Counted from the stretch's first letter, positions 1 to 8,410 are shown. The stretch: DNA of 64,000 nt from Geothermovivens sp964644845 (GCA_964644845.1 CAZXXS010000018.1:1-64000); one strand, 5' to 3'. Notes: generated by a model not told the origin, from the letters alone. Translations and numbers: made by a program.

Positions 1-208
1 CAGCAACAGCGGTTTTCACCGCTTCCGCGATTGCTTCGATCTGCCTCTCGTCCACATTGCCGAGAAACTTGAGCGTTACGTGCAATCCTTCAGGTCGTGT
101 CCAGCTAACCCTTGCTCCGTACCGACGCAGGTCACTTTGCAGACGGGCCAGCTCGCGTTTTATCGCTTCCGGCAACTCAACAGCGATGAATGTACGGATT
201 TGCGGCAT
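1..208 (-). CDS. thpR: RNA 2',3'-cyclic phosphodiesterase, N-terminal part
   Basis: This is the N-terminal 69 or so residues of a 2H-phosphoesterase of the ThpR/LigT family; the rest lies beyond the left edge. The protein begins MPQIRTFIAVELPEAIKREL and soon shows HVTLKFLGNV, the first of the two HxT/S motifs that form the active site in this family. The second motif is outside the window. The family hydrolyses 2',3'-cyclic phosphate ends of RNA. The start follows a VapC-like reading frame by about 8 bases. The neighbour cinA, a few genes upstream, is a frequent companion of thpR in bacterial genomes (from general knowledge), which supports the call. The C-terminal half cannot be judged. Confidence 0.85.
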   Translation of the reverse strand, partial: MPQIRTFIAVELPEAIKRELARLQSDLRRYGARVSWTRPEGLHVTLKFLGNVDERQIEAIAEAVKTAVA

Positions 209-216
209 GTTTGCGC

Positions 217-620
217 CTACCGGATGAACGTCACTTCGAATTCGCTGGAGTCAGCGAAGCGCTGCATTTCCTTGCGGTCAGCTGTGTACAACTTGCCCTC
301 AACTCGTTCCGTCAGGCTCAATGCAAAACAGTCAGCAAAGGCAATCCCACCAGAGGCTTTGGTCTCGACCGCACGTTTCCAGAGAGCCGGATCCAGGTCT
401 GCGCGAACCTCCAGGCCCAGGTTCTCCAGGTCCTCAACCATTTCGTTCGCGACCTCTTTCGATTCCCCGCGTCTGAGGGCGTCAACGTAAACCTCGGCCA
501 GGTTCACAGCGTGGATCATGCAGTCCTGCTGCATGAGGACTCTTTCCACAACGTCAGCCCCTGGCTCCTCACCTCACGTAAGAAGGCGATGACCGCACAG
601 GCGTCCAACACAGCAGTCAT
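217..620 (-). pseudogene. PIN-domain (VapC-like) toxin, frameshifted
   Basis: Two overlapping frames together make one PIN-domain ribonuclease of about 134 residues. The first frame, starting with ATG at 618-620, reads MTAVLDACAVIAFLR, which is the usual PIN N-terminus with the first acidic residue. The second frame resumes with GEEPGADVVERVLMQQD and continues through NLAEVYVDAL (the conserved N-x-x-E-V segment), an ASGGIAFADCFAL block carrying the third acidic residue, and a C-terminal LYTADRKEMQRF strand. The two frames are joined at 571-578, where one missing base (or two extra) breaks the protein. No single frame encodes an intact toxin. PIN toxins cleave RNA and are held in check by a partner antitoxin; the small gene at 627-905 just upstream is the likely partner. 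Either the gene is truly inactivated or the base is a sequencing error. Confidence 0.8.
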
Positions 621-626
621 GCTTGG

Positions 627-905
627 TCAGCTTTCAAGCTCCAGATCGAGCCGCTTCCGCGCCAGGAATTCCTCGGTTGGCGAGAGCACGTTCCGGTACT
701 TCCCCTTAACTCTCCGGATCTGATCCAGCGTTGGCCGCTTCTTGACCTTCACGAACGCAATCTTCCTCACCGGGATCGCCTCGCTCGGCGAATCCGTTTC
801 GCCCAAGATTCTGAGTGCACCAAACACAACGGAAACTGCCGTCTGGTTGGCCGCCGAGGTCTCGCCTGAGGAAGGCAGTGTCTTCTCAGTGTATCCTCCC
901 ATCAA
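627..905 (-). CDS. putative antitoxin partner of the PIN toxin
   Basis: A 92-residue protein, starting at the ATG at 903-905. Its C-terminal half (VKGKYRNVLSPTEEFLARKR and an acidic LDLELES end) resembles the charged tails of small antitoxins that sit directly before PIN-toxin genes. The N-terminal part (GALRILGETDSPSE) is not recognised and no classical AbrB or ribbon-helix-helix fold is obvious. It ends 6 bases before the VapC-like frame, as expected for an antitoxin-toxin pair, and its start overlaps the stop of the preceding frameshifted gene (ATGTTGA), suggesting translational coupling. Assignment as antitoxin rests on position and on the tail, so it is moderate. Confidence 0.55.
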   Translation of the reverse strand: MMGGYTEKTLPSSGETSAANQTAVSVVFGALRILGETDSPSEAIPVRKIAFVKVKKRPTLDQIRRVKGKYRNVLSPTEEFLARKRLDLELES

Positions 906-1670
906 CATGCTCGAGACTCCAGAAAAAGTTGGCAAAACAAACGGTACACTTCCTCGATTCCACGCTCAACCACCTTAAACATCACCTGCCCGGAAGTTTC
1001 GTACCCCGGTTGCTCGTTGCAAGCGAAACGATCGTTGAAATCGCTGAGAAGCTCCACACCCCTCTCGACAACGCGCTCCTCCGGCAGCCGGTCGCGGGGC
1101 CGGTTCCAGGCTCGCCGTCCCAAATGCGGTAGGTTCGCACGGTAAGGTTGCTGAAGTAGGTGCCCTCAATGACCTCCGCCCACTGCAGAGACACATTGTA
1201 CAGTTCCCTTCCGGCGAGATTGAGATCCCCGACGGCTCGGTCAGCCGGTTGGCGTCCAGTTCATTCGACGTCACTCTGGCCAACGTTTGAAGGCCAGTGT
1301 AACGAGTCCGCACGCCTTCAACCGCCGTAACCGCGTCAAAAAAACGTGCAGCCTGTTCACGAACAAAAGTCCGAATTCTCTCACGCTCCTGCTGCCAGTC
1401 GGCGGAGCAAGTCGTGGCAAACGTCGCCCCCACCTGCGACACCAGGATCCGCGTAAACCCGCTCTTGCTTTCGAGAACGAGCCGCGGCAATTCCGGTTCA
1501 ACCTCGTCGGGAATGCCGATTACGGTCGGCGGTCCGAAGCGTTCTGGAAAGTGGATCCCGAATTCGTCTTCGAACAGGCTGGCCTTCCGACGGACGTCAG
1601 CAACTCTGTCAAACGACACCGAAACGCTCGCTTGGATGTACCGCAAGCTCTGACCGCCTGCGTCTCTCAC
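902..1670 (-). pseudogene. uncharacterised protein with two frameshifts
   Basis: A protein of about 255 residues can be rebuilt only by changing frame twice. Frame one runs from the ATG at 1668-1670 (MRDAGGQSLRYIQASVSVSF) to about 1230. Frame two covers GDLNLAGRELYNVSLQWAEV down to about 1100. Frame three ends with GVELLSDFNDRF and the stop at 902-904. Each junction is a run of four C on the plus strand (1227-1230 and the run near 1095-1098) where five would restore the frame. I do not recognise the family. The start overlaps the stop of cinA by 4 bases, and the end overlaps the antitoxin-like start, so it was once, or still is, part of the same transcript. A genuine pseudogene and two sequencing errors are both possible. 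Confidence 0.6.
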
Positions 1671-2920
1671 AACCTACCCTCCACCTTCATCAGCTCCCGC
1701 CACAGGACCGCCAGAGCTGCTTGTGTGGCCCGAAACTTGTTCTCAAGTCGGTCTTTCCGGAACTGGTGCTTCTCCACGTAGGAACCGTCGGGACCCGCAA
1801 AACCGATGTAGACGAGCCCCACCGGTTTTTCCGGCGTACCACCGGTCGGGCCGGCAATTCCCGTTGTGCTAACCCCGAAGTCCGTACCAGAGATCCGACG
1901 TACGCCCTCAGCCATTTCACGGGCGGTCTGCTCGCTCACAGCGCCGTAGCGCGCCAGCGTTTCCTCGCGAACACCCAGGACTTGCATCTTCGACGTGTTG
2001 CTGTACGTGACAACCCCGCGGTCAAAGTAGTTCGAGCTGCCCGACACATCGGTCAGTCGGTTGGCCAGCAAGCCTCCGGTACAGGATTCAGCCGTTGCCA
2101 CGGTCTTCCGCGCTTTGAAAAACAGGTCCGCGACAACTTCTTCCAGTTTCTGGTCGTCCCGCCCGTAAATCCACTCGCCTGCGCGTTGCCGAAACCAGGC
2201 CTCTGCCTCGTCGAGCAGCTTCTCCGCCACAAGAGGGTCGAGCGGTCCGACGCTCAAAGCGATGTCCACCCCGGCAAATTGCGGTAGAAACGCCACTTTC
2301 ACACCGCGCTCTTCGACCTCACGCGGTTCGCCAAGGATTTCGTACAGCGCGGATTCAGCGATTCCGGTTGTCCTCAGCACACGTCTTCGAAAAACGAGAC
2401 CGCCACCGAGCTCTCGCAACGTGGGCACCACGTAGGTGTCCGTCATGCGGCGCATTTCGGACGGGACACCGGGAAGAACAAAGCAATGTTTACCCTCGCG
2501 CCGGAAGTGAAAACCAACAGCCGTACCGATCGGGTTGTCAATCAAAATGGCGCCCTTGGGAAGCCAGGCCTGGTCTTCGTTGGGAGCGGGCATTTCCATG
2601 TCGCGCCTGGCAAAAGCCTCGCGCACCTTTTGCATGATCTCCGGGTGAAACTCCAGCTCCACTCCGCAGAACTCAGCGACCGCCTTTTTTGTGATGTCGT
2701 CGTGTGTGGGACCCAGTCCACCGGTTGTTACCAGTACGTCCGCCCGTTGCCACGCCTCTTCCAACGCCGTCACGATGTCCTCCCGCTCGTCACCCACCGT
2801 GACAGCCCGACGCACCAGCACCCCGACGGATGCCAGAGCCCGTCCGAGGTACGCAGCATTGGTATTCACTGTGTGTCCGATCAGCAGTTCGTTCCCAATT
2901 GTCAAAAGTTCGGCTTTCAC
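1667..2920 (-). CDS. cinA: CinA-family protein (NMN deamidase/ADP-ribose pyrophosphatase)
   Basis: A full-length CinA of 417 residues, matching the usual length. The N-terminal MoCF/COG1058 domain (about 1-170) starts KAELLTIGNELLIGHTVN and contains TTGGLGPTHDDITKKA, the nucleotide-binding motif of that fold. The C-terminal domain (about 255-410) carries VATAESCTGGLLANRL and VVTYSN, the signature of the PncC-type nicotinamide-nucleotide amidohydrolase. CinA is known to deamidate NMN and hydrolyse ADP-ribose in NAD recycling, and is often co-expressed with competence and recA genes. The start is GTG, preceded by a purine-rich GAAGAGAGAG. pgpA lies 51 bases upstream, and the next gene overlaps its stop by 4 bases. 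Confidence 0.95.
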   Translation of the reverse strand: MKAELLTIGNELLIGHTVNTNAAYLGRALASVGVLVRRAVTVGDEREDIVTALEEAWQRADVLVTTGGLGPTHDDITKKAVAEFCGVELEFHPEIMQKVREAFARRDMEMPAPNEDQAWLPKGAILIDNPIGTAVGFHFRREGKHCFVLPGVPSEMRRMTDTYVVPTLRELGGGLVFRRRVLRTTGIAESALYEILGEPREVEERGVKVAFLPQFAGVDIALSVGPLDPLVAEKLLDEAEAWFRQRAGEWIYGRDDQKLEEVVADLFFKARKTVATAESCTGGLLANRLTDVSGSSNYFDRGVVTYSNTSKMQVLGVREETLARYGAVSEQTAREMAEGVRRISGTDFGVSTTGIAGPTGGTPEKPVGLVYIGFAGPDGSYVEKHQFRKDRLENKFRATQAALAVLWRELMKVEGRL

Positions 2921-2971
2921 AGATCTCTCTCTTCTGGAAGGGCGAACAAGCTCAGGAAAAACTGCTGGGCG

Positions 2972-3427
2972 CTACAGAACGGCCGCCGCAAGCCACCGCA
3001 GCAACAGCGTTGCAACAGCGGCGTAAACGCCAGCGACCACGTCGTCCACCATCACGCCCCAGCCGCCCGGCAACGACTGAGAGGCATCCGCTGGAAAAGG
3101 TTTGACGACATCAAAAAGCCGGAAAAACAAAAACGCCAGAATCAGGGACGGCACCTGGCTGTCTGCCCCCAGTGCAGCGATCAACATCCCCGCAGCCTCG
3201 TCGATGTTGATCTTGCCCGCATCGTGACCGTAATCGTGCTCGGCTTCGCCACTGGCCCACACACCGACGGCGAAAACCACCACACTCCACACAAGCAGCC
3301 CCCACAGTCCCGGGCTACCGAAGGCGATCAACCCGATCAGAACCACAAGCGCCCCCACGGTGCCCGGTGCTACGGGAAAGAAGCCCGTGTAAGCAGTGGT
3401 AGCCAGAAATCGAGCGAACGCGCGCAC
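2972..3427 (-). CDS. pgpA: phosphatidylglycerophosphatase A
   Basis: A 151-residue inner-membrane protein of the PgpA family. It removes the phosphate from phosphatidylglycerol phosphate, the step directly after PgsA in phosphatidylglycerol synthesis. Recognisable segments are FFPVAPGTVGAL near the N-terminus, HDYGHDAGKINIDEAAGMLI (family acidic motif, usually D-E-V/A-x-G), FFRLFDVVKPFP and GGWGVMVDDVVAG, which contains the conserved D-D. Several hydrophobic segments (about 25-60, 100-110, 130-150) fit a multi-pass protein. The start is GTG. The pgsA stop lies 12 bases upstream, so the enzyme pair for consecutive reactions is in one unit. Confidence 0.93.
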   Translation of the reverse strand: MRAFARFLATTAYTGFFPVAPGTVGALVVLIGLIAFGSPGLWGLLVWSVVVFAVGVWASGEAEHDYGHDAGKINIDEAAGMLIAALGADSQVPSLILAFLFFRLFDVVKPFPADASQSLPGGWGVMVDDVVAGVYAAVATLLLRWLAAAVL

Positions 3428-3439
3428 AGTTCCCCGTTC

Positions 3440-4063
3440 TCAGTTCAAAGGTACGATGGCCCGGTAGAAAGAAAGCACGATGTTTCGAACGTGGCTACGA
3501 TTCTCCACCAGGTAGATGACGCCCGTCAGCACGGTGTAGAGGGTTACGAAAACCATCATTTTATCGATCGCCCCCGTCCGCTCGATCCACGCCACCAAAC
3601 CTTCGAACCCTGCAGTGCCAGAAGCATGTTTGAGCCGGGCCAAATGGTAAACCAAGATCACGTAGATCGCGATGATCTGGGTTGTGGTCTTGAACTTGGC
3701 AACGTACATCGTGTTCACAGGCCGGTCGGTGAACATGGCGTACCACCGCAGACCGGTCACAACCACGTCCCGGATCGCAATGGCAAGCACCATCCAACCG
3801 CGGACGTAGCCCCGCAGCCACAGCGCCGTGAACGCGGAAATCATCAACACCTTGTCGGCCAGGGGATCGAGAAACACACCCCAGCGCGTCACGGCGCCGC
3901 TACGGCGCGCAATGTAGCCGTCGTACCAGTCCGTGATCGAAGCCAGAAAAAAAATGCCGAACGAGGCGTACTGCAGACCCACGCTGTCGGAAAGAAACGT
4001 CGCCAGGAAGGCGGGCGTCAACAAAATCCTCAGAGTAGACAGCTGGTTGGGTCTCGACATCAC
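3440..4063 (-). CDS. pgsA: CDP-diacylglycerol-glycerol-3-phosphate 3-phosphatidyltransferase
   Basis: A 207-residue CDP-alcohol phosphatidyltransferase that makes phosphatidylglycerol phosphate at the inner membrane. The family motif D-G-x2-A-R-x8-G-x3-D-x3-D is present as DGYIARRSGAVTRWGVFLDP followed by LADK, with both metal-binding aspartates intact. The N-terminus MSRPNQLSTLRILLTPAFLA is typical of PgsA. The C-terminal 60 residues are longer than in compact PgsA proteins. The first possible start is GTG at 4061-4063; an ATG follows at once, so the true start is uncertain by one codon. pgpA, which uses its product, is 12 bases downstream. Confidence 0.92.
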   Translation of the reverse strand: MMSRPNQLSTLRILLTPAFLATFLSDSVGLQYASFGIFFLASITDWYDGYIARRSGAVTRWGVFLDPLADKVLMISAFTALWLRGYVRGWMVLAIAIRDVVVTGLRWYAMFTDRPVNTMYVAKFKTTTQIIAIYVILVYHLARLKHASGTAGFEGLVAWIERTGAIDKMMVFVTLYTVLTGVIYLVENRSHVRNIVLSFYRAIVPLN

Positions 4064-4094
4064 CTCGTTCGGCCTCGCAAAACGTCTGTCTTTG

Positions 4095-5051
4095 TCAGGC
4101 AGCCTGCTCTTTCGGCTTGGTTGCCTCGACCATCCGAAGCAGATGTTCCCAGCGATCGTCTACCCACTTTTGGGCAGCTTCGAGCAGGTGTTTGTTCTCC
4201 TCGCGGAAAAGGTGGCGGAAACGCCCCTGGTGTTTCATGAACTCCGTGACCGGCAGTTTCTGACGCGGCTTGTAGTTGAGCTTGTACACACCATTTTCCA
4301 CTTCGTAAAGTGGCCAGAAGCACGTTTCCACAGCCAGCCGCGACAGCTCAATGCCCATGTCTTCTTTGAAACGCCAACCGGGGGGACAAGGTGCCAGAAT
4401 GTTAATGAACGTCGGTCCTTCGATGGACAGCGCCTTCTCCACCTTCCGGTTCAGATCCTTCCAGTGGCTAACAACGGCCTGCGCAGCGTAAGGAATCCCG
4501 TGAGCCGCCATGATCTCAGTCAGGGGCTTGGGGTACTGTGTCTTACCCGCGCGAGCTTTTCCAACCGGGGCCGTTTTGGTGTCGGCGGAGAAAGGTGTCG
4601 CACTGGAGCGCTGGATGCCTGTGTTCATGTAGGCTTCGTTGTCGTAGCACACGTACAGCATGTCGTGTCCACGCTCCATGGCACCGGAAAGAGCCTGCAA
4701 CCCGATGTCGTACGTACCCCCGTCTCCACCGAAGGCAATGAACTTGATCTTCTTGTTCGGGTCGATTTTGCCCTGGCGCTTGAACGACTGGTAGGCCGCT
4801 TCCACGCCGCTGATCGTCGCGGCCACATTCTCAAACGCGTTGTGAATCCACGGCACGCGCCACGACGTGTACGGGTAGATGGTGGTCACAACCTCCATGC
4901 ACCCCGTGGCTGTGCCCACAACGACGCCGTCCTCAGGATTAATCGAACGCATAACGTGATGAAACGCAACAATGGGAATGCAACCCGAGCACGCCCGGTG
5001 TCCCGGCGCAATGTACTCAGGCCGCTTTGCCAGTTCTCTCAGCGATGCCAT
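4095..5051 (-). CDS. porB: pyruvate:ferredoxin oxidoreductase, beta subunit
   Basis: The thiamine-diphosphate subunit of a 2-oxoacid:ferredoxin oxidoreductase, 318 residues. It carries GHRACSGCIPIVAFH (cysteines for the proximal 4Fe-4S cluster), GTATGCMEV, and the TPP/Mg motif GGDGGTYDIGLQALSGA with the partner CYDNEAYMNTG. SSATPFSADTKTAPVGK follows, as in archaeal and Thermotoga PorB. The complex oxidises pyruvate and CoA to acetyl-CoA, CO2 and reduced ferredoxin. It is the last of four subunit genes in the order gamma-delta-alpha-beta, the porGDAB arrangement known from Thermotoga and Pyrococcus. A strong AGGAGG precedes the ATG. Pyruvate specificity is inferred from the overall pattern. 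Confidence 0.93.
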   Translation of the reverse strand: MASLRELAKRPEYIAPGHRACSGCIPIVAFHHVMRSINPEDGVVVGTATGCMEVVTTIYPYTSWRVPWIHNAFENVAATISGVEAAYQSFKRQGKIDPNKKIKFIAFGGDGGTYDIGLQALSGAMERGHDMLYVCYDNEAYMNTGIQRSSATPFSADTKTAPVGKARAGKTQYPKPLTEIMAAHGIPYAAQAVVSHWKDLNRKVEKALSIEGPTFINILAPCPPGWRFKEDMGIELSRLAVETCFWPLYEVENGVYKLNYKPRQKLPVTEFMKHQGRFRHLFREENKHLLEAAQKWVDDRWEHLLRMVEATKPKEQAA

Positions 5052-5105
5052 CGTCTTTCCTCCTAAATCTGATCTAGACCGGTCTGCTCGGTCCAGAGGT
5101 CGCGT

Positions 5106-6287
5106 CTATTCGCGCAGTCCGAGGTAGCCAACCCACTTGTCGACCTTGCCGGTGTCCACGATCTTTTTCAGGTCGTCGAAGGCCGACTCGATGTGATGCG
5201 GAAAGATGTCCCGGCCACCAAGGCCGTACAGGTAGTTCACCAGAATAGGCGGATCCTGAGTTCCGTAGAACGTGCTGCGGATGTCCGTGTAAACTGGCCC
5301 GCCCATTGAGCCAAAGGCAGCCGCTCGGTCCAGCACCGCAACCGCTTTCACACTCTTCAAAGCGTTGGTGATTCGTTCGTAGGGGAACGGCCGGAACATG
5401 CGGATCTTCAGCAGGCCAACCTTCTCGCCCTTGTCGCGAAGCGCATCCACAACTTCCTTGGCCGTGCCGGCCGTGGAGCCCATCACCACCACCGCACGTT
5501 CCGCATCATCCAGCTTGTACTCTTCCACGATGTCGTAATGCCGACCCGTGAGCTCGCCGAACTCTTTCGAGACACGTTCAACGGCGGCCGGGGCATGCAG
5601 CATCCCTTCAATTTGCTGCCGCTTGTGCTCGAAGTAGTAGTCCGTCAGATCCAGCGGTCCGACCGTGTAAGGATGGTCAATGTCGAGTAACTTGTGCTCC
5701 GGCTTGTATTCGCCGACAAACGCTTTGACCTCCTCGTCTTCCAGGGTATCAATCCGTTCCAGCGTGTGGCTAAGGATGAAGCCATCCAGAGTGATCATCA
5801 CCGGAAGAAGCACATCTTTGGTCTCGGCGATGCGGACGGCCATGATCGCGTTGTCGTAGGCTTCCTGGCTGTTTTCCGAGTACAGTTGAATCCAGCCGGA
5901 ATCCCGGGCTCCCATCGTGTCGGAATGATCGCAGTGGATGTTGATGGGCCCGCTGAGAGCGCGGTTCACCACGGCCATCACAATTGGCAAACGCAGCGAT
6001 GCTGCAATGTAAACGATTTCCCACATCAGCGCCAAACCGTTGGCCGCCGTGGCCGTCATGGCTCGGGCTCCAGCAGCACTGGCACCCACTACCGCGCTCA
6101 TGGCACTGTGTTCCGACTCAACCAAAACCAGCTCCGTATCAACCAAACCGTCCGCGTGGTACTCCGCGAACTTGTGCATCAATTCCGTCTGAGGGGTAAT
6201 GGGGTAGGCTGCCACCACATCCGGATTGATCTGGCGCATGGCTTCGGCAACCGCCTCGTTCCCCGTAAGAGCTAAGATTCTGGACAT
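5106..6287 (-). CDS. porA: pyruvate:ferredoxin oxidoreductase, alpha subunit
   Basis: The alpha subunit of the same oxidoreductase, 393 residues from the chosen ATG. It starts MSRILALTGNEAVAEAMRQI and contains AAYPITPQTELMHKFAEY, the family signature of the pyrimidine-binding domain, and ESEHSAMSAVVGASAAGARA. Later RDSGWIQLYSENSQEAYDN and the C-terminal domain (GSTAGTAKEVVDAL, RMFRPFP) are as in other PorA proteins. The frame is open for five codons further upstream (TTG-GTG-GAG...), but GGAGG stands 5 bases before this ATG, so it decides the start. The gene lies 16 bases after porD and 54 bases before porB. Confidence 0.93.
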   Translation of the reverse strand: MSRILALTGNEAVAEAMRQINPDVVAAYPITPQTELMHKFAEYHADGLVDTELVLVESEHSAMSAVVGASAAGARAMTATAANGLALMWEIVYIAASLRLPIVMAVVNRALSGPINIHCDHSDTMGARDSGWIQLYSENSQEAYDNAIMAVRIAETKDVLLPVMITLDGFILSHTLERIDTLEDEEVKAFVGEYKPEHKLLDIDHPYTVGPLDLTDYYFEHKRQQIEGMLHAPAAVERVSKEFGELTGRHYDIVEEYKLDDAERAVVVMGSTAGTAKEVVDALRDKGEKVGLLKIRMFRPFPYERITNALKSVKAVAVLDRAAAFGSMGGPVYTDIRSTFYGTQDPPILVNYLYGLGGRDIFPHHIESAFDDLKKIVDTGKVDKWVGYLGLRE

Positions 6288-6303
6288 TCGCGCCTCCACC
6301 AAG

Positions 6304-6588
6304 CTACATTTCTCGAACCAGCTCCAAAGCGTTCGCCTTGTCAGGGCACTCTTTCACACAGATCCCGCAGCCTTTGCAGTGATCGTAGTCGATCCCTACC
6401 ATCTTGCCGTTCTCGAGCAGAATGGCAGGTTCGGGGCAGTACAACCAGCAGAAAAGGCACTGGATGCACCGTTCCGGATACCACACAGGCTTGAATGTCC
6501 GCCAACTACCCGTTTCGTATTCAATCGAATTGCCGGGTTCGAGAATGTTCCCGCCAATCGGGATTTCCTTCCAGGTCTTTTCTTTCAT
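6304..6588 (-). CDS. porD: pyruvate:ferredoxin oxidoreductase, delta subunit (2x4Fe-4S ferredoxin)
   Basis: A 94-residue ferredoxin-like subunit with two cluster-binding motifs: CIQCLFCWLYCP at about residues 41-52 and CKGCGICVKECP about 30 residues later. These ligate the two 4Fe-4S clusters that pass electrons from the catalytic core to free ferredoxin. The N-terminal MKEKTWKEIPIGGNI and the GSWRTFKPVW stretch match the delta subunits of PorGDAB complexes. AGGAGG lies 9 bases before the ATG. The start overlaps the porG stop by 4 bases (ATGA), so the two are translationally coupled. Confidence 0.94.
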   Translation of the reverse strand: MKEKTWKEIPIGGNILEPGNSIEYETGSWRTFKPVWYPERCIQCLFCWLYCPEPAILLENGKMVGIDYDHCKGCGICVKECPDKANALELVREM

Positions 6589-7160
6589 TTCTTCTTGACC
6601 TCCTCGTAGGCCCGCTTGATCGCCTCAACGTTCATGTCCGCGATGTCAGGGGAAAACTTTTTGCTGAACTTGTGCCGCAGATCCTCCACGAGCACGTCGA
6701 ACGGAAGGACTTCCGTGGCGCCAACCAGCGCCCCCAGCATCGCGGTATTCGGGATGGGCCTTCCGATGGTTTCCAAAGCCACCTTTACAGCATCGATTAC
6801 GTAAAGATCGAAACCGTCCTTGCCTAACCTCGACTGGATTTCCTCTTTGCTCAGAGAAGTGTTCACCAAAATGGTGCCACCCTCTTTGAGCCCTTCGGTG
6901 ACGTCCACGGCTTCGATCAACGTCTCGTCAAAGACAAGCACAATGTCGGGCGATTCTACCGGGCTGTGCAGGCGAATCGGAGTATCGGAGATACGGGTGA
7001 AAGCACGCATCGGCGCTCCAGTTCGCTCAGGTCCGTACTCCGGAAAGGCCTGAGCGTACTTGCCAACGTCGATGGCAGCTTCTGCCAGCAACAACGCGGC
7101 CGTCTTCGCTCCCTGACCTCCACGCCCGTGCCATCTGACTTCCGTCATGCTTTTCGACAC
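6585..7160 (-). CDS. porG: pyruvate:ferredoxin oxidoreductase, gamma subunit
   Basis: The gamma subunit, 191 residues, first gene of the por cluster. It shows VRWHGRGGQGAKTAALLLAE (glycine-rich CoA-domain motif), FPEYGPERTGAPMRAFTRIS, and PNTAMLGALVGATEVLP, all conserved in PorG. The frame is open far upstream into recR, but that would force a long overlap. A GTG at 7158-7160 has AGAGAGGTG six bases before it and gives MSKSMTEVRWHG, so I use it; an ATG at 7146-7148 is the alternative. recR ends 46 bases upstream. Confidence 0.92.
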   Translation of the reverse strand: MSKSMTEVRWHGRGGQGAKTAALLLAEAAIDVGKYAQAFPEYGPERTGAPMRAFTRISDTPIRLHSPVESPDIVLVFDETLIEAVDVTEGLKEGGTILVNTSLSKEEIQSRLGKDGFDLYVIDAVKVALETIGRPIPNTAMLGALVGATEVLPFDVLVEDLRHKFSKKFSPDIADMNVEAIKRAYEEVKKK

Positions 7161-7206
7161 GGTTCTCACCTCTCTTTGAGTTGCGTTCCCACAGCGACAG
7201 TCACAA

Positions 7207-7806
7207 CTACAAGTCGATCCGGCCTTCCAAAGCCCTTGCCAAGGTAATCTCGTCGGCATACTCCAGATCCGAACCGACGGGAATTCCCCGGGCAATTCGG
7301 CTCAATTTGATCCCCAGAGGTTTGATCAATTGTGCGAGGTAGATTGCCGTCGCTTCCCCCTCAGCGTTGGGATTCGTGGCAACAATGACCTCGCGAACCT
7401 CACCCCCCTGAAGTCGTTGCACCAGCTCGCGAACCCTCAGATTCTCGGGACCGATGCCATCCAGCGGCGAGAGCGATCCCCCCAAAACGTGGTAAAGCCC
7501 GCGGTACTGTCCCGTTTTCTCAAGAGCCAGCACGTCGTTGGGCTGTTCGACAACACAGATGGTCGACCGATCGCGCGCCGGATCTCTGCAAATCGGGCAG
7601 GGATCCTCTTCGGTCAGGTTGAAACACACCGAACAGTAGCGGACCTTCTGCTTTAGCTCTGTCAAACTCTGTGCCAGCTCAGCGACTTGGTCTTCAGGAA
7701 TTTTCAGAAGGTAGAACACCAGCCGCTGGGCTGACTTCCGGCCGATCCCTGGGAGCCGCGACAGCTGCTCAATGGCCCGCTCGATGGCTGGAGACGTGTA
7801 CAGCAT
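7207..7806 (-). CDS. recR: recombination mediator protein RecR
   Basis: A complete RecR of 199 residues. It has the N-terminal helix-hairpin-helix (LSRLPGIGRKSAQRLVFYLL), the zinc finger CSVCFNLTEEDPCPICRD with four cysteines, a Toprim domain (TICVVEQPNDVLALEKTGQY to VIVATNPNAEGEATAIYLA) and the C-terminal RIARGIPVGSDLEYADEITL Walker-B-like segment. RecR works with RecF/RecO to load RecA at single-stranded gaps. It starts 3 bases after the ebfC stop, the classical dnaX-ebfC-recR order. Confidence 0.97.
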   Translation of the reverse strand: MLYTSPAIERAIEQLSRLPGIGRKSAQRLVFYLLKIPEDQVAELAQSLTELKQKVRYCSVCFNLTEEDPCPICRDPARDRSTICVVEQPNDVLALEKTGQYRGLYHVLGGSLSPLDGIGPENLRVRELVQRLQGGEVREVIVATNPNAEGEATAIYLAQLIKPLGIKLSRIARGIPVGSDLEYADEITLARALEGRIDL

Positions 7807-7809
7807 CGG

Positions 7810-8145
7810 CTAAAAGCTGAGTCCCGGCAGTTTCATGCCAGCCGGCAGCATTCCACCACTTACCTCGCTCATCTTGGAAGCGGCCAGGTCCTGAGCCTTT
7901 TCCAAAGCCTGACCCACGGCTGCCAAGATCATGTCCTCGAGCATCTCCACGTCATCCGGATCCACCACTTCCGGATCGATGTGGATTTCCAGGATCTGCT
8001 GGCGCCCATTGGCCACCACACGAACCATTCCTCCCCCGGCACTGCCCTCCACCGTGAGTTCAGCCAGCTCCTCTTGCACCTTTTCCAGCTTCTGCTGAAA
8101 CTGTTGGGCCTGCTTTAGGAGCTGATTCAAACCGCCTTTTAACAT
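7810..8145 (-). CDS. ebfC: YbaB/EbfC nucleoid-associated protein
   Basis: A 111-residue YbaB/EbfC-family protein: MLKGGLNQLLKQAQQFQQKL, a helical stretch EKVQEELAELTVEGSAGGGM, then VRVVANGRQQILEIHIDPEV and the long C-terminal helix. The family forms dimers that bind DNA and coat the nucleoid. The frame stays open upstream to 8433, but only the ATG at 8143-8145 gives the family N-terminus. The 265 bases between it and dnaX hold no gene that I can support. Confidence 0.93.
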   Translation of the reverse strand: MLKGGLNQLLKQAQQFQQKLEKVQEELAELTVEGSAGGGMVRVVANGRQQILEIHIDPEVVDPDDVEMLEDMILAAVGQALEKAQDLAASKMSEVSGGMLPAGMKLPGLSF

Positions 8146-8410
8146 GCCGTTGTCCTCAAAGAAACCGACCGTCCACTTCGAACAGGGCTTCCAATCTTCG
8201 CACCGCGATGCGACAAGGCCTCTTTCCACCTTCGGCAGAGCTTCACTTACCCAACAGGAGAAGGTCTCGTTGCTCTGCGCTCCGCTCCAGCTTGCACAGG
8301 TCAGTGAACCTCGGGCCGATTCAACGACAAGCGAACGGCCTTCGAAGTGCGCGCCGTTCTTGCTGCACAAAAAGGCAGGCAAAAGCCTGCACGTCGACCA
8401 AGCTTGAGCC

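Noticed and set aside
2486..4240. Long plus-strand open frame (584 codons) opposite cinA, pgpA and pgsA
   Set aside because: It is antisense to three well-recognised genes, its protein is low-complexity and has no family pattern; a by-product of high GC.
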